Assembly: GCA_017554145.1 (NCBI GenBank)
Contig: JAFZIZ010000015.1
Location: 248,001-312,000, forward strand
Direction: 5' to 3'
Length of the DNA: 64,000 nucleotides
DNA from: Prevotella sp.
GTDB lineage: Bacteria; Bacteroidota; Bacteroidia; Bacteroidales; Bacteroidaceae
Part shown: in pieces, positions 27,076 to 35,035 of the stretch
Position numbering within the stretch: position 1 is the first letter of the stretch
Layout: the number at the start of each line of letters is the position of its first letter
Made by a program: the position numbers and the translations under genes
The notes under the pieces: model-generated
What the model was told of the DNA's origin: nothing
The model's database searches: none
What the model saw: only the letters and a program-made list of their open reading frames with translations

Positions 27076-29595
27076 ATGTTTTTAAGAAAACTATTAACAG
27101 GCTTAACCGTGTTAGCAGTACAGATACTGTCAGCACAAACTTTTCAATTATTGCCAGATGGCTATTTCAATCAGAGTGGTGTCGATGTAATGGCATTCAG
27201 TGATTTCTATCCTGAAGGACATCAGGGCGGAGTCTGTGTGATCATGAACGGTCAGCGCATTGCTACCAATGGCGATATCCGTTTGGAGGCGACGCCGGGA
27301 CAATGGCAACCCGTTCCCAAGCAGTTGAGTCGCAAAGTAGAGGGGAATCGCATTGTGACTACATTGTGCTATCCTGATTCATCGCGCCATCTGACGGGTT
27401 TTAATCCGATGGTCTATCCCGACTACCAGTTTACCTATGTGGTGTCGGTAGAGAGTCAGGGAAAGAGTATCGTCGTTACTGTAGACTTAGACAAGCCCGT
27501 GCCCGATTTCCTGTTGGGTAAGGCTGGCTTTAACTTGGAATTCTATCCAGGCTGGTTGTTTGGAAAACCTTGGGTGATGGACAATCAGACGGGTATCTAT
27601 CCACAACAGCCCAACTCACCGATGCTGACCACCACGCCCAACAATCAGCATATAGGTGATTTCTATGCAGGTAAAGGACAGAAAGCCGATATCGACCATC
27701 TGAATGCCACTGGCTATAGCCCCTATACTGCCGACCAACTCATTGCCGCACCTTATGCGGTGGGTCAGAAATTCACGTCTCGTCCTGACGATTCTTATAG
27801 TAAGTTGACTATTGAGTCGCTGACGGAACCCTTGAAACTCTATGACGGACGCATGAATCATAACAACGGATGGTTTGTATTGCGCAGTGAGATCAAGGCG
27901 GGAGCAACAAAGGGTGCTGTGAAGTGGGTGATTACACCTAACGTGGTGAGCGACTGGTATTATCAGCCCGTGATACAGACTTCGCAGATAGGTTATCATC
28001 CTGCCCAAGAGAAGCAGGCAATCATCGAGACCGATGCCCGTGAGAACAGTCTCCAGCAAGCACAACTGATTCGTGTCGGTGCCGATGGCGAGACGGTAGC
28101 GAAGACCATCCAGCCTACCGTTTGGGGTAAGTTCCTACGCTATCGCTACCTGAAGGCAGACTTCAGCGATATCAACCAGTCGGGACTCTATAAGATACGC
28201 TATGGTAAGTCTGAGTCGTCTGTGTTCCGTATTGCTACGGATGTCTATGATCGTGGTGTATGGCAACCGGTGATTGAGTACTTCCTTCCTGTTCAGATGT
28301 GTCACATGCGAGTCAGCGAGAAATACCGTGTCTGGCATGATGCTTGTCACATGGATGATGCCCGCATGGCTGCCGTCGGCAACCATATCGATGGTTATGC
28401 CCAGCAGCCGGGCTTGTCGAAATACGAGGAAGGTGCCATTGTACCTGGTGTGAATGTCGGTGGATGGCATGATGCTGGTGACTTCGACCTGCGTATTGAG
28501 TCACAGGCAGGTGAGGCTTATATCCTGGCGCTTGCCTATGAGGCATTCCATCCGGATATCGATGTCACAGCTATCGACCAGCAGCGTCATCGGGTGGAGA
28601 TCCATGAGCCCGACGGCAAGAACGATATTTTGCAACAAGTGGAGAATGGCGCCTTGACGGTGGTACGCACCTATCAGGCATTGGGCCGCCTCTATCGCGG
28701 TATTATCTGTAATAATCTCCGTCAGTATGTATTGTTGGGTGATGCCTCGGCGATGACCGACGGACAGATTGGCAATGACGATGACCGTTGGATCTATACG
28801 GAGGACAATCCCTTCCGTGCTTTGTCGTCGGCCGCCCAGTTGGCGGGTGCCGCCCGTGTGCTCAAGGGGTACAACGATGCGCTGAGCAAGGAATGCTTGG
28901 ATATTGCCATTGCGGTTTACGATCAGACTCAGGTGAGTGGTATGATGGAAGGCATGAAGATGCAGGCTGCCGTTGAGTTGTATTTGACTACGGGTGAACA
29001 GCGTTATCTCGATTTCGTACTGGATCATCAGGAACTCGCCGTCAGAGGCATCAGTCGCTCCGGCTGGTATATGACACGTCTGGTGAAGAAGATGGAGCAA
29101 ATGAGCGACCCAAGTGCCAAGAAATTTGCCGAAGCTTTTCGTGCAGCATTGCCGGGGTACCGCACCCAACTGGAGAAACAGGCGGCAGAGACACCTTATG
29201 GAGTGCCTTATCGCCCATCTATTTGGGGAGCAGGCTGGGATATCCAGCGCTTTGGTTTTGAGTATTATTTCCTGACCAGTGCTTATCCTGAAATTTTTCC
29301 TAAAGAAACCGTACTTCATGCACTGAACTTTGTACTCGGTTGTCATCCTGGTAGCAATACGGCATCGTTTGCCTCTGGTGTGGGTGCAAAATCAGCTACA
29401 GTAGCTTATGGTCTGAATCGTGCTGACTGGTCATATATTCCTGGTGGTGTTGTATCGGGTACAGCGTTGATACGTCCCGACTTCCCCGAACTGTTGGAAT
29501 TCCCGTTCCTCTGGCAACAAGTGGAATATGTCTTAGGCGGCGGTTCGTCGCATTACATGTTCTTGGTGCTTGCCGCCCAGCAGTTACTGAAATAA
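27076..29595 (+). CDS. GH9 beta-glycanase with N-terminal Ig-like domain
   Basis: An 839-residue secreted protein. The signal peptide (about 1-20) is followed by about 270 residues of beta-rich sequence I do not recognise. A CelD_N-type Ig-like domain comes next (about 300-385, starting QTSQIGYHP and ending SSVFRIA). The GH9 (alpha/alpha)6 domain spans about 390-835, with the Asp pair in GGWHDAGDFD and the proton donor Glu in WQQVEYVLGGG near the C-terminus. GH9 enzymes hydrolyse beta-1,4-glucans, mixed-linkage glucan or glucomannan, so here the target may be glucan associated with xylan. It is a single-gene unit, divergent from the esterase operon and closed by the hairpin 29598-29622. Confidence 0.9.
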   Translation: MFLRKLLTGLTVLAVQILSAQTFQLLPDGYFNQSGVDVMAFSDFYPEGHQGGVCVIMNGQRIATNGDIRLEATPGQWQPVPKQLSRKVEGNRIVTTLCYPDSSRHLTGFNPMVYPDYQFTYVVSVESQGKSIVVTVDLDKPVPDFLLGKAGFNLEFYPGWLFGKPWVMDNQTGIYPQQPNSPMLTTTPNNQHIGDFYAGKGQKADIDHLNATGYSPYTADQLIAAPYAVGQKFTSRPDDSYSKLTIESLTEPLKLYDGRMNHNNGWFVLRSEIKAGATKGAVKWVITPNVVSDWYYQPVIQTSQIGYHPAQEKQAIIETDARENSLQQAQLIRVGADGETVAKTIQPTVWGKFLRYRYLKADFSDINQSGLYKIRYGKSESSVFRIATDVYDRGVWQPVIEYFLPVQMCHMRVSEKYRVWHDACHMDDARMAAVGNHIDGYAQQPGLSKYEEGAIVPGVNVGGWHDAGDFDLRIESQAGEAYILALAYEAFHPDIDVTAIDQQRHRVEIHEPDGKNDILQQVENGALTVVRTYQALGRLYRGIICNNLRQYVLLGDASAMTDGQIGNDDDRWIYTEDNPFRALSSAAQLAGAARVLKGYNDALSKECLDIAIAVYDQTQVSGMMEGMKMQAAVELYLTTGEQRYLDFVLDHQELAVRGISRSGWYMTRLVKKMEQMSDPSAKKFAEAFRAALPGYRTQLEKQAAETPYGVPYRPSIWGAGWDIQRFGFEYYFLTSAYPEIFPKETVLHALNFVLGCHPGSNTASFASGVGAKSATVAYGLNRADWSYIPGGVVSGTALIRPDFPELLEFPFLWQQVEYVLGGGSSHYMFLVLAAQQLLK

Positions 29596-29597
29596 AG

Positions 29598-29622
29598 AAA
29601 GGAGCCCAAGCGGCTCCTTTTT
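29598..29622 (+). terminator. Bidirectional terminator after GH9
   Basis: AAAGGAGCC and GGCTCCTTT pair perfectly around CAAGC, with T-rich tracts on both strands. It lies between the convergent GH9 and outer-membrane protein genes, which are only 28 nt apart. Confidence 0.9.
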
Positions 29623-29623
29623 C

Positions 29624-32524
29624 TTATTGCTTCTTTGGTGTTAGACTGAAGCGATAAGCAAGAGAGAGTAATATGTATCGTCGCATGTTGTTTGTCCACG
29701 TCTCCGTGCGACCTTGTGCATTCACGTAGTATTGCCATTGCGATACCCGTCCTAAGATATCGTAGCCCTTCAGCTTGGCTATCCAGCGTCCTTGTTTCCA
29801 CGATTTCGTGAGTGTGGCATCCCAATAGAGGCGGTTGTCGTTCATCTGACTGTCGGCATAGCCACGGCGCGAGTGCATCTGCAAGTCGGTGTCGATGGTG
29901 AAGTTCCACGGCAGTTTGTAGTTGGCATTGAAACCGTAACTGAAGTCATAGACATCGGTGGGCATCTCGGTGACCTCGATACTGCGATGGATATGCTGCC
30001 AAGAGACATTGCCCAGCAGTGTAAAACTGAGTTTCTCTTTCTGGTAGCGGACGTTAGGAGAGTAGGAGAGACGCGTGGTGGTGACGCGGTTGCGCTGAGG
30101 CTCCGTGGTTTGTTGCTGTGCTACAGCAACAGACTGGACGGATGACATGTCGGTACTCTGTCCGATGCCGAAGTTGAGGTTGTTGCTGATGTGCCAGAAC
30201 TTCTTCTTGCCCAAGGCGCGGGTGAAGTCCAGATTCGTGGAGGCGTTCCAGTTGCCGTTCACGTTCTCCGACCAGGTAGTACGGATACCCGTTGTCGGGT
30301 CGTAGGTATAGGCAGTGGTGATGGCATTATGCGACAGGTTACCGTTGAGCGAGATACTGAAATTCTGGTCGAGGCTGTCCACGCGGGCAGAGTAGCGGGT
30401 GTTGAAATACCAGTAGGTCTGCGGCTTCAGGTCGGGATTACCCTTGCGTACATACAGCGGGTTACTGGTTGTCGTGATGTCCACCAGTTGCGAGATGTTG
30501 GGCATCGAGAGGCTGTTCTGCGCATAGATGGAGAAATTCTTCCTGTTCTTAGCGAAACTGGTATAGTATTGCGTATAGAACTTCCAGTAGTTGTAGTCAC
30601 GGTCCATGCTGCTGTTCAGCACGTCGCTATAGTAGTTCATGTGCTTGCGGTTGAAATTGCGGTCGAACATGAGATAGAAGTACTTATAGCCCTCCTGTGA
30701 TGATTTGTTGTAACTGAAGATACCGCCGACACCGTATCTGTTGATGCGATGGCTCTGCTCCGACGAGTTGGGAGCATCAAGAGCGAGTGCCAACGAGTCG
30801 GCAGTTGATGGCAGCATGCCCATCTCGTTTGGACCGCCCACTGCCCAGTTGGGACCGAGCCAGTCGAGACGATAGTTGTTGTTGTCGTAGTTGTAGTATT
30901 GGTAACCGATATTGAACCTCGGACTGATGCTCAGGTTTTCCGTCAGTTGCAGGCTATAGCGGAACTCACCGTTGAGGTCGTAGTTCTTCGACGGACCGAT
31001 ACCGTACTGGTTGCGCTGGTCGACGGTCCCCGTATTATATAAGGTATAGCGATTCTGCGAGAAACTGCCGTTGTTCCATTGCCTGCTCAGGTAGCCGGTC
31101 ATCTGGAACTCCAGCATGTCGCCCCACGGTAGTTTCACGTCGATGAGGTTGGTCATGTTCAGGCTCAGGCGGTTCTCCCTCTGCATGTTGCGGCTCCATG
31201 TATGGTTGATGCTGTCCTTCATCAACTGGTCGTTGGCAGTCAGCGACCATCCCTCGCCGTTGCCTTGGCTGTGCGCATAGTCGAGGTCTATCCACGAATA
31301 GATGTAGACGGGTTTGCGGACGTAGAACGTGTTGCGGAGGTTCAGGTCGAAGATGCGGTTGTTGTTGATAGACTGCGACTGCCCGAAGGTACTGGCGCCT
31401 GCCAGATAGTTCTCGCTTTGACCCTTGCTCTCCGAGTGGATGTCCTGCCATTGCAGTTTGAACTCCATATCATTGGTGATGCGCTCCTCGGGAGCATGCC
31501 ACGAGAACATACCGCCGATGCTCTCCACGTCGCGGTCGCCCGAGGCCTGGGTACGGTCGCGCTCGTTGCCCTCTCGGTCGTAGTCGATATATTCGTTCAG
31601 GTTGTTGGCACCGCCGAAGAGCACGGCGCGTGTGCGGTCGGTGAATCGCATGCCGAAGCCCCTCACCTTATAACGGTCGTCGGTGCCATAGCCTGCTTCG
31701 AGGTTTACGGAGCCGCCAACGGTATATTCCTTCTTCAATTGCACATCCATCGTGAACACCTTCTCCTCCTCGTCTCTGCCCAGGAACTCGCTCTTCGGTG
31801 TCCGTTTGTTGAACACCTGCACGTTCTTCACCGTATAGTAGGGCAGGTTCTCAAGCATCATCTTGTTCTTGCCCTTGAAAAAGTCCGCTCCGTTCAGCGT
31901 CAGGTTCTCCACCTTCTTGCCGTTGACGTATATCTCACCGTTATCCTTCAGTTCCACGCCCGGCAACTGCTTGATGAGTCCGTCGAGCATTGAGCCCTCG
32001 GGAATGTTGAAAGCATCGGCGTTGAAGACGATCGTGTCGCCCTTATACACCATCTTCACCTTCGTTGCCTTCACTACCACCTCGCCCAGTTCACCGCCGT
32101 CCTTGTCGTAGTCCGTACGCTGGATGCGGCGCATGTGGATGGCAGGCACCTCAAACTGGCGGTTGCGCGCCACATATTTTATCTCGTAGTTCTTGTAGGT
32201 TGTCTCGTAGTCGGGAGCCGTAGCCTTGATGATAAACTTGGCAGGTTTGGCAGGCACCTGTAGATACCATTCCGACGACTTAATACCATGCCAGCCGCCA
32301 TTATCCACATGGGCAGAGTCCACCAGCGTGGAGTCGGGTCTGAGCAGCACGACCTTCACGTCGGGGATGTGCGAACGCGTAAATGCATCCGACAGATAGC
32401 CGTATAGATAAAGTTTCTTCTCTTTCTTTTCGTTTTTCACCCCCGCCGTATCCTGTTGCTCGGTTTGTGCATAGCCTGACAACAGGACAGTGGCGAGAAG
32501 CATGGTTGAAAAAAGTTTTTTCAT
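29624..32524 (-). CDS. TonB-dependent-receptor-like outer-membrane beta-barrel protein
   Basis: A 966-residue outer-membrane protein with a signal peptide ending SGYAQ. A CarboxypepD_reg-like domain (about 38-125) is followed by a plug-like domain containing NIPEGSMLDGLIKQLPGVEL and VYVNGKK-type residues (about 160-270), then a large barrel rich in Tyr/Asn/Arg, as in the OMP_b-brl_3 group. It has no SusD partner and no enzymes of its own, so it is unlikely to be a glycan transporter; its ligand is unknown. Its codons are visibly more G+C-rich than those of the SusC genes. It is preceded by its own promoter and lies downstream of, but not in, the sigma-factor operon. Confidence 0.85.
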   Translation of the reverse strand: MKKLFSTMLLATVLLSGYAQTEQQDTAGVKNEKKEKKLYLYGYLSDAFTRSHIPDVKVVLLRPDSTLVDSAHVDNGGWHGIKSSEWYLQVPAKPAKFIIKATAPDYETTYKNYEIKYVARNRQFEVPAIHMRRIQRTDYDKDGGELGEVVVKATKVKMVYKGDTIVFNADAFNIPEGSMLDGLIKQLPGVELKDNGEIYVNGKKVENLTLNGADFFKGKNKMMLENLPYYTVKNVQVFNKRTPKSEFLGRDEEEKVFTMDVQLKKEYTVGGSVNLEAGYGTDDRYKVRGFGMRFTDRTRAVLFGGANNLNEYIDYDREGNERDRTQASGDRDVESIGGMFSWHAPEERITNDMEFKLQWQDIHSESKGQSENYLAGASTFGQSQSINNNRIFDLNLRNTFYVRKPVYIYSWIDLDYAHSQGNGEGWSLTANDQLMKDSINHTWSRNMQRENRLSLNMTNLIDVKLPWGDMLEFQMTGYLSRQWNNGSFSQNRYTLYNTGTVDQRNQYGIGPSKNYDLNGEFRYSLQLTENLSISPRFNIGYQYYNYDNNNYRLDWLGPNWAVGGPNEMGMLPSTADSLALALDAPNSSEQSHRINRYGVGGIFSYNKSSQEGYKYFYLMFDRNFNRKHMNYYSDVLNSSMDRDYNYWKFYTQYYTSFAKNRKNFSIYAQNSLSMPNISQLVDITTTSNPLYVRKGNPDLKPQTYWYFNTRYSARVDSLDQNFSISLNGNLSHNAITTAYTYDPTTGIRTTWSENVNGNWNASTNLDFTRALGKKKFWHISNNLNFGIGQSTDMSSVQSVAVAQQQTTEPQRNRVTTTRLSYSPNVRYQKEKLSFTLLGNVSWQHIHRSIEVTEMPTDVYDFSYGFNANYKLPWNFTIDTDLQMHSRRGYADSQMNDNRLYWDATLTKSWKQGRWIAKLKGYDILGRVSQWQYYVNAQGRTETWTNNMRRYILLSLAYRFSLTPKKQ

Positions 32525-32576
32525 AAATAATTTTTGATGTTAGCGAGTCAACAATCTGTTTACCTTAAAGGCATCG

Positions 32577-32608
32577 CAAAGGTAATGAAAATCCCGTTTT
32601 CTCTCAAG
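32577..32608 (-). promoter_or_regulatory. Promoter of the outer-membrane barrel gene
   Basis: Minus strand: CTTG at 32608-32605 as a near -33, 20 nt, then TACCTTTG at 32584-32577. No TGTWACA box is present. Confidence 0.6.
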
Positions 32609-32713
32609 AAATCCATTACATAAAATTACACGAAGTCTCTTTTTAATACCTTTTAGCATCTTTTTTCCCGTTTTCTATCTTCGTTTCACCCTCCTTTAAC
32701 CTTTGATTAAATT

Positions 32714-33634
32714 CTAATGGTCATCTTTCTGATAATGCTCACTCTTTTGATAGAGCGTGTAGCAGGTGATTCCGAACATTTCCTTATGCTTTTGGTCTGC
32801 CGTTGTCTCAGCATATGGAGAAAGGATGCCGATGAGGGTGTTGTACTGCTCTTGCGTCAGTTTGTTAGGATAGCCGTCGCACATTTTGTGGAGTACTACG
32901 ACGGCTGCTGTCTTACCACCTGATGTCTCGCGATCATAGATTTGGCAGGTTTGTTTGACCTTAGCCAGTAGTTCGTCGTAGGTCTGAGGTGCTGTGGGGT
33001 CTGTGTCGTATTTGAGTGTTGCCGTCATTTCTGGCTGTTCGGAATAAAGCTGTATGAAACGCATGTTGTCGAGCTTCTTTGACACAATCTCAAAAATGGT
33101 ACCATTCATCATCCAAATATTTCCAATTTGCTGATCATGTTTAATCTGTTGTTCCCATACCAACAAGACGGCATAATGATAGTCATTGGGCTCATCGAAG
33201 GAAAGCAGGCAGATATTCTGTTGACTGCCAAATACATATTTACCGCTGACGAAGCCCTTGTAACTTCCCAAGAACCATTGTATACCAGACAATAGTGGAG
33301 CACCTTCTGAGGCATCGTGGATCATCACTTCCTTGGCATTCACAGCCTCTGTGCGCAGGGTTCCCTCTAAATCCTTCATGTGAGGAAACAGCATGGTGGA
33401 ATCGTTGCTGTTCTCAACACCGAACACCTGACTGAAATCGTAAGTTGTAGTTTTACTACCAGTCTCAACAACGTTGTTGAGAATACGACCATCACTTACA
33501 TGATACTCGCCAGAGGCTACGAAAGCCTGTAACGCTTCGTGGACGCGACGAGCGGCGTCGCTTGTTTGGGCACTTATTGACATCGCCCATATCAGGCACA
33601 TTGCTAATAAAAAGTTCCTATTCTTCATCTTCAT
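32714..33634 (-). CDS. Secreted protein of unknown function in sigma-factor operon
   Basis: A 306-residue protein with a signal peptide (MKMKNRNFLLAMCLIWAMS..SAQ). I do not recognise the family. The mature part has no Cys-rich, membrane or catalytic motif that stands out. It begins with a helix (AARRVHEALQAFVASG), has a beta-rich middle, and ends in a helical segment rich in Gln/Lys. Its start overlaps the end of the anti-sigma gene by 17 bp, so it is the third gene of the sigma/anti-sigma operon. It may be the periplasmic sensor or effector of that system, an inference from position only. Confidence 0.7.
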   Translation of the reverse strand: MKMKNRNFLLAMCLIWAMSISAQTSDAARRVHEALQAFVASGEYHVSDGRILNNVVETGSKTTTYDFSQVFGVENSNDSTMLFPHMKDLEGTLRTEAVNAKEVMIHDASEGAPLLSGIQWFLGSYKGFVSGKYVFGSQQNICLLSFDEPNDYHYAVLLVWEQQIKHDQQIGNIWMMNGTIFEIVSKKLDNMRFIQLYSEQPEMTATLKYDTDPTAPQTYDELLAKVKQTCQIYDRETSGGKTAAVVVLHKMCDGYPNKLTQEQYNTLIGILSPYAETTADQKHKEMFGITCYTLYQKSEHYQKDDH

Positions 33635-34223
33635 CAGTTTTTACGTTGTTATTAATAATGATGGCCTGATGGGGGCGGACATCTTTGTGCAACTCATTCA
33701 GGATGTAGTTGTTGACGATACGCTGCAGTCGTTCGTCAGCATGTATCACCCGATGAATTCGTTCGATATAGAGGCTGTCGTCCACTTGGGCCAGTTCGTG
33801 TTCTATCTTGTTGATATAGTAGTCGAGACTGTCGGTAGCTGATGTTTGGACAGAGATTTGCAGTGGTGCCTGTCTATTGACATGGTGTCTCATGATAGCC
33901 TGTTTAGGACTGGCTACAAGTTCTACTTTGGCGGACTGTCCGTCCGTAAGCGACGGACTGGGAGTCCGCGCCTTACGGACTATGAGTTCGTTCCCTACGG
34001 ACTTTTGCATATCCTCTTTGGGCAAAATCATCAACAGGGCAAAGGCTACCGATGCTGCTACGGCAAAGGCTGCATACCATGCATATCTCGGTCGGCGTGC
34101 AGGCTTGGGAGCAATCTCCTGCATGATATTGTCGCAGAAGTCGGCTGGCACTTCGGGCTTCGTCCGTCGGGCTTCCCTTCTGTTTAGGGCTTCGCGCAGG
34201 TATTTATCTTTAAACTCGTTCAT
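33618..34223 (-). CDS. Probable anti-sigma factor, single-pass membrane protein
   Basis: A 201-residue protein. The cytoplasmic N-terminus (1-45, charged, with PEVPADFCDNIMQEI) is followed by one transmembrane helix (about 48-66, YAWYAAFAVAASVAFALLMIL) and a periplasmic part of about 135 residues with a helical end. No zinc-binding HxxxCxxC motif is visible. It overlaps the sigma-factor gene by 14 bp and the secreted-protein gene by 17 bp. Such an overlap is typical of a sigma factor and its regulator. Residues about 78-93 (VRKARTPSPSLTDGQS) are encoded by a palindromic element (33942-33980) that looks inserted in frame. Confidence 0.75.
   Translation of the reverse strand: MNEFKDKYLREALNRREARRTKPEVPADFCDNIMQEIAPKPARRPRYAWYAAFAVAASVAFALLMILPKEDMQKSVGNELIVRKARTPSPSLTDGQSAKVELVASPKQAIMRHHVNRQAPLQISVQTSATDSLDYYINKIEHELAQVDDSLYIERIHRVIHADERLQRIVNNYILNELHKDVRPHQAIIINNNVKTDEDEE
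33942..33980. repeat. REP-like palindrome inside the anti-sigma gene
   Basis: Two 18-nt arms, beginning GTCCGTAAG and ending CTTACGGAC, flank GGG. Only the few bases in the middle of each arm (CGA against GCG) fail to match. Further GTCCGT and TACGGAC fragments lie just outside, at 33938-33944 and 33995-34002. The element is read through in frame. Confidence 0.6.
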
Positions 34224-34761
34224 TTTCTTTTTGTTTAATCATTCGTAGTAGCTTCTTTCTGATACGATGGAGTCGGGTGGTAAGTGTTTTCGGCTCCGCA
34301 TCCATGATGTAGGCGATGTCTCGCAGCGGTCGGTCCTTATAATAATAAAGGTGTAGCAGCAGGCGTTCGTCAGGCGACAGGTTGTCAATGGCCTCTTCCA
34401 TCAGTAGAATGCGCTCTTCGAGCCCTGTCGACAGTTCTTCGTCTTCAATAGCAGGTAAGTTGTCAATGCCGATATAGTAAGGTTGCTGGCGTCTCAGGTG
34501 GTTCAGCGATTCATGATAGGCGATGCGGCATACCCATGTGTAGAATGACGATTGGTATTTGAACGTTGATAGTGAGCGGAACGCCTTGACAAAGACATCC
34601 TGCGCCAGTTCTCTGGCATCCTCGGCATCGGGCACCATTCGCGACGTGAAGTCGAGAACCTGCTGCGAATAGGTATTCACAAACCAGGCATACTCTTCGT
34701 GCTTGCCGTCAAGTATCCGCTCGATGCGCTGCCGTTCACTCATGCTAATCAACTCGCTCAT
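34210..34761 (-). CDS. ECF-type RNA polymerase sigma factor
   Basis: A 183-residue sigma-70 family factor of ECF size. Region 2 (about 20-90) shows AEDARELAQDVFVKAFRSLSTF and SSFYTWVCRIAYHESLNHLRR. Region 4 (about 125-178) shows DNLSPDERLLLHLYYYKDRPLRDIAYIM and then a helix-turn-helix, TLTTRLHRIRKKL. It would direct transcription of an unknown regulon when released from the anti-sigma factor encoded next. It is not linked to an STN-type SusC, so control of the xylan genes by it is unlikely. It is transcribed from a strong -33/-7 promoter with a leader of about 145 nt holding two hairpins. Confidence 0.9.
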   Translation of the reverse strand: MSELISMSERQRIERILDGKHEEYAWFVNTYSQQVLDFTSRMVPDAEDARELAQDVFVKAFRSLSTFKYQSSFYTWVCRIAYHESLNHLRRQQPYYIGIDNLPAIEDEELSTGLEERILLMEEAIDNLSPDERLLLHLYYYKDRPLRDIAYIMDAEPKTLTTRLHRIRKKLLRMIKQKENERV

Positions 34762-34844
34762 TCTACTTAATGGACAAGTGGTTTTCTAAATAATTACAGT
34801 TTCTAATGTTAAAGAAACAAAAACGACTTATAAAACAAAATACC

Positions 34845-34864
34845 ACCCACTTTCACAAGTGGGT
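34845..34864. other. Perfect hairpin in the sigma-factor leader
   Basis: ACCCACTT, loop TCAC, AAGTGGGT. It lies about 85-105 nt upstream of the sigma-factor start, inside its predicted leader, with moderately T-rich sequence after it on the minus strand. A second, smaller repeat, CAGTTA-ATCA-TAACTG, is at 34891-34906 near the transcription start. Confidence 0.5.
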
Positions 34865-34914
34865 AGTGAATGATTCGGTTAATAAGTCAACAGTTAATCA
34901 TAACTGTTTGCTTG

Positions 34915-34945
34915 CAAAGATAGTGATAAAAATCGAGTAAGCAAA
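34915..34945 (-). promoter_or_regulatory. Promoter of the sigma-factor operon
   Basis: Minus strand: TTTG at 34945-34942, 19 nt, then TATCTTTG at 34922-34915. A perfect match to the -33/-7 consensus; divergent from the guaA promoter about 50 bp away. Confidence 0.8.
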
Positions 34946-34971
34946 GAGAATGCAAATAAATTGAGTTTTAT

Positions 34972-35002
34972 TTTGCTTTTCGCTCAATATATATTATCTT
35001 TG
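34972..35002 (+). promoter_or_regulatory. Promoter of the GMP synthase gene
   Basis: TTTG at 34972-34975, 19 nt, then TATCTTTG at 34995-35002 followed by C. The leader is about 28 nt. Confidence 0.8.
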
Positions 35003-35035
35003 CAAACACTATTAACTTTTAAATAATAAATAATT

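Noticed and set aside
28501-29346. A 281-codon minus-strand frame opposite GH9
   Set aside because: The GH9 motifs are on the plus strand; this frame shows only shadow composition.
31202-31993. A 263-codon plus-strand frame opposite the outer-membrane barrel gene, rich in Val/Leu
   Set aside because: It arises from the G+C-rich codons of the real gene; no start context or recognisable domain.
33938-34002. Repeated GTCCGT/ACGGAC units as a CRISPR-like array
   Set aside because: Units are irregular, inside a coding frame, and form one palindrome rather than repeats with spacers.
34210-34761. The ECF sigma factor as regulator of the neighbouring xylan genes
   Set aside because: No SusC here has an STN domain, and the xylan promoters carry ordinary -7 elements plus a different shared box.
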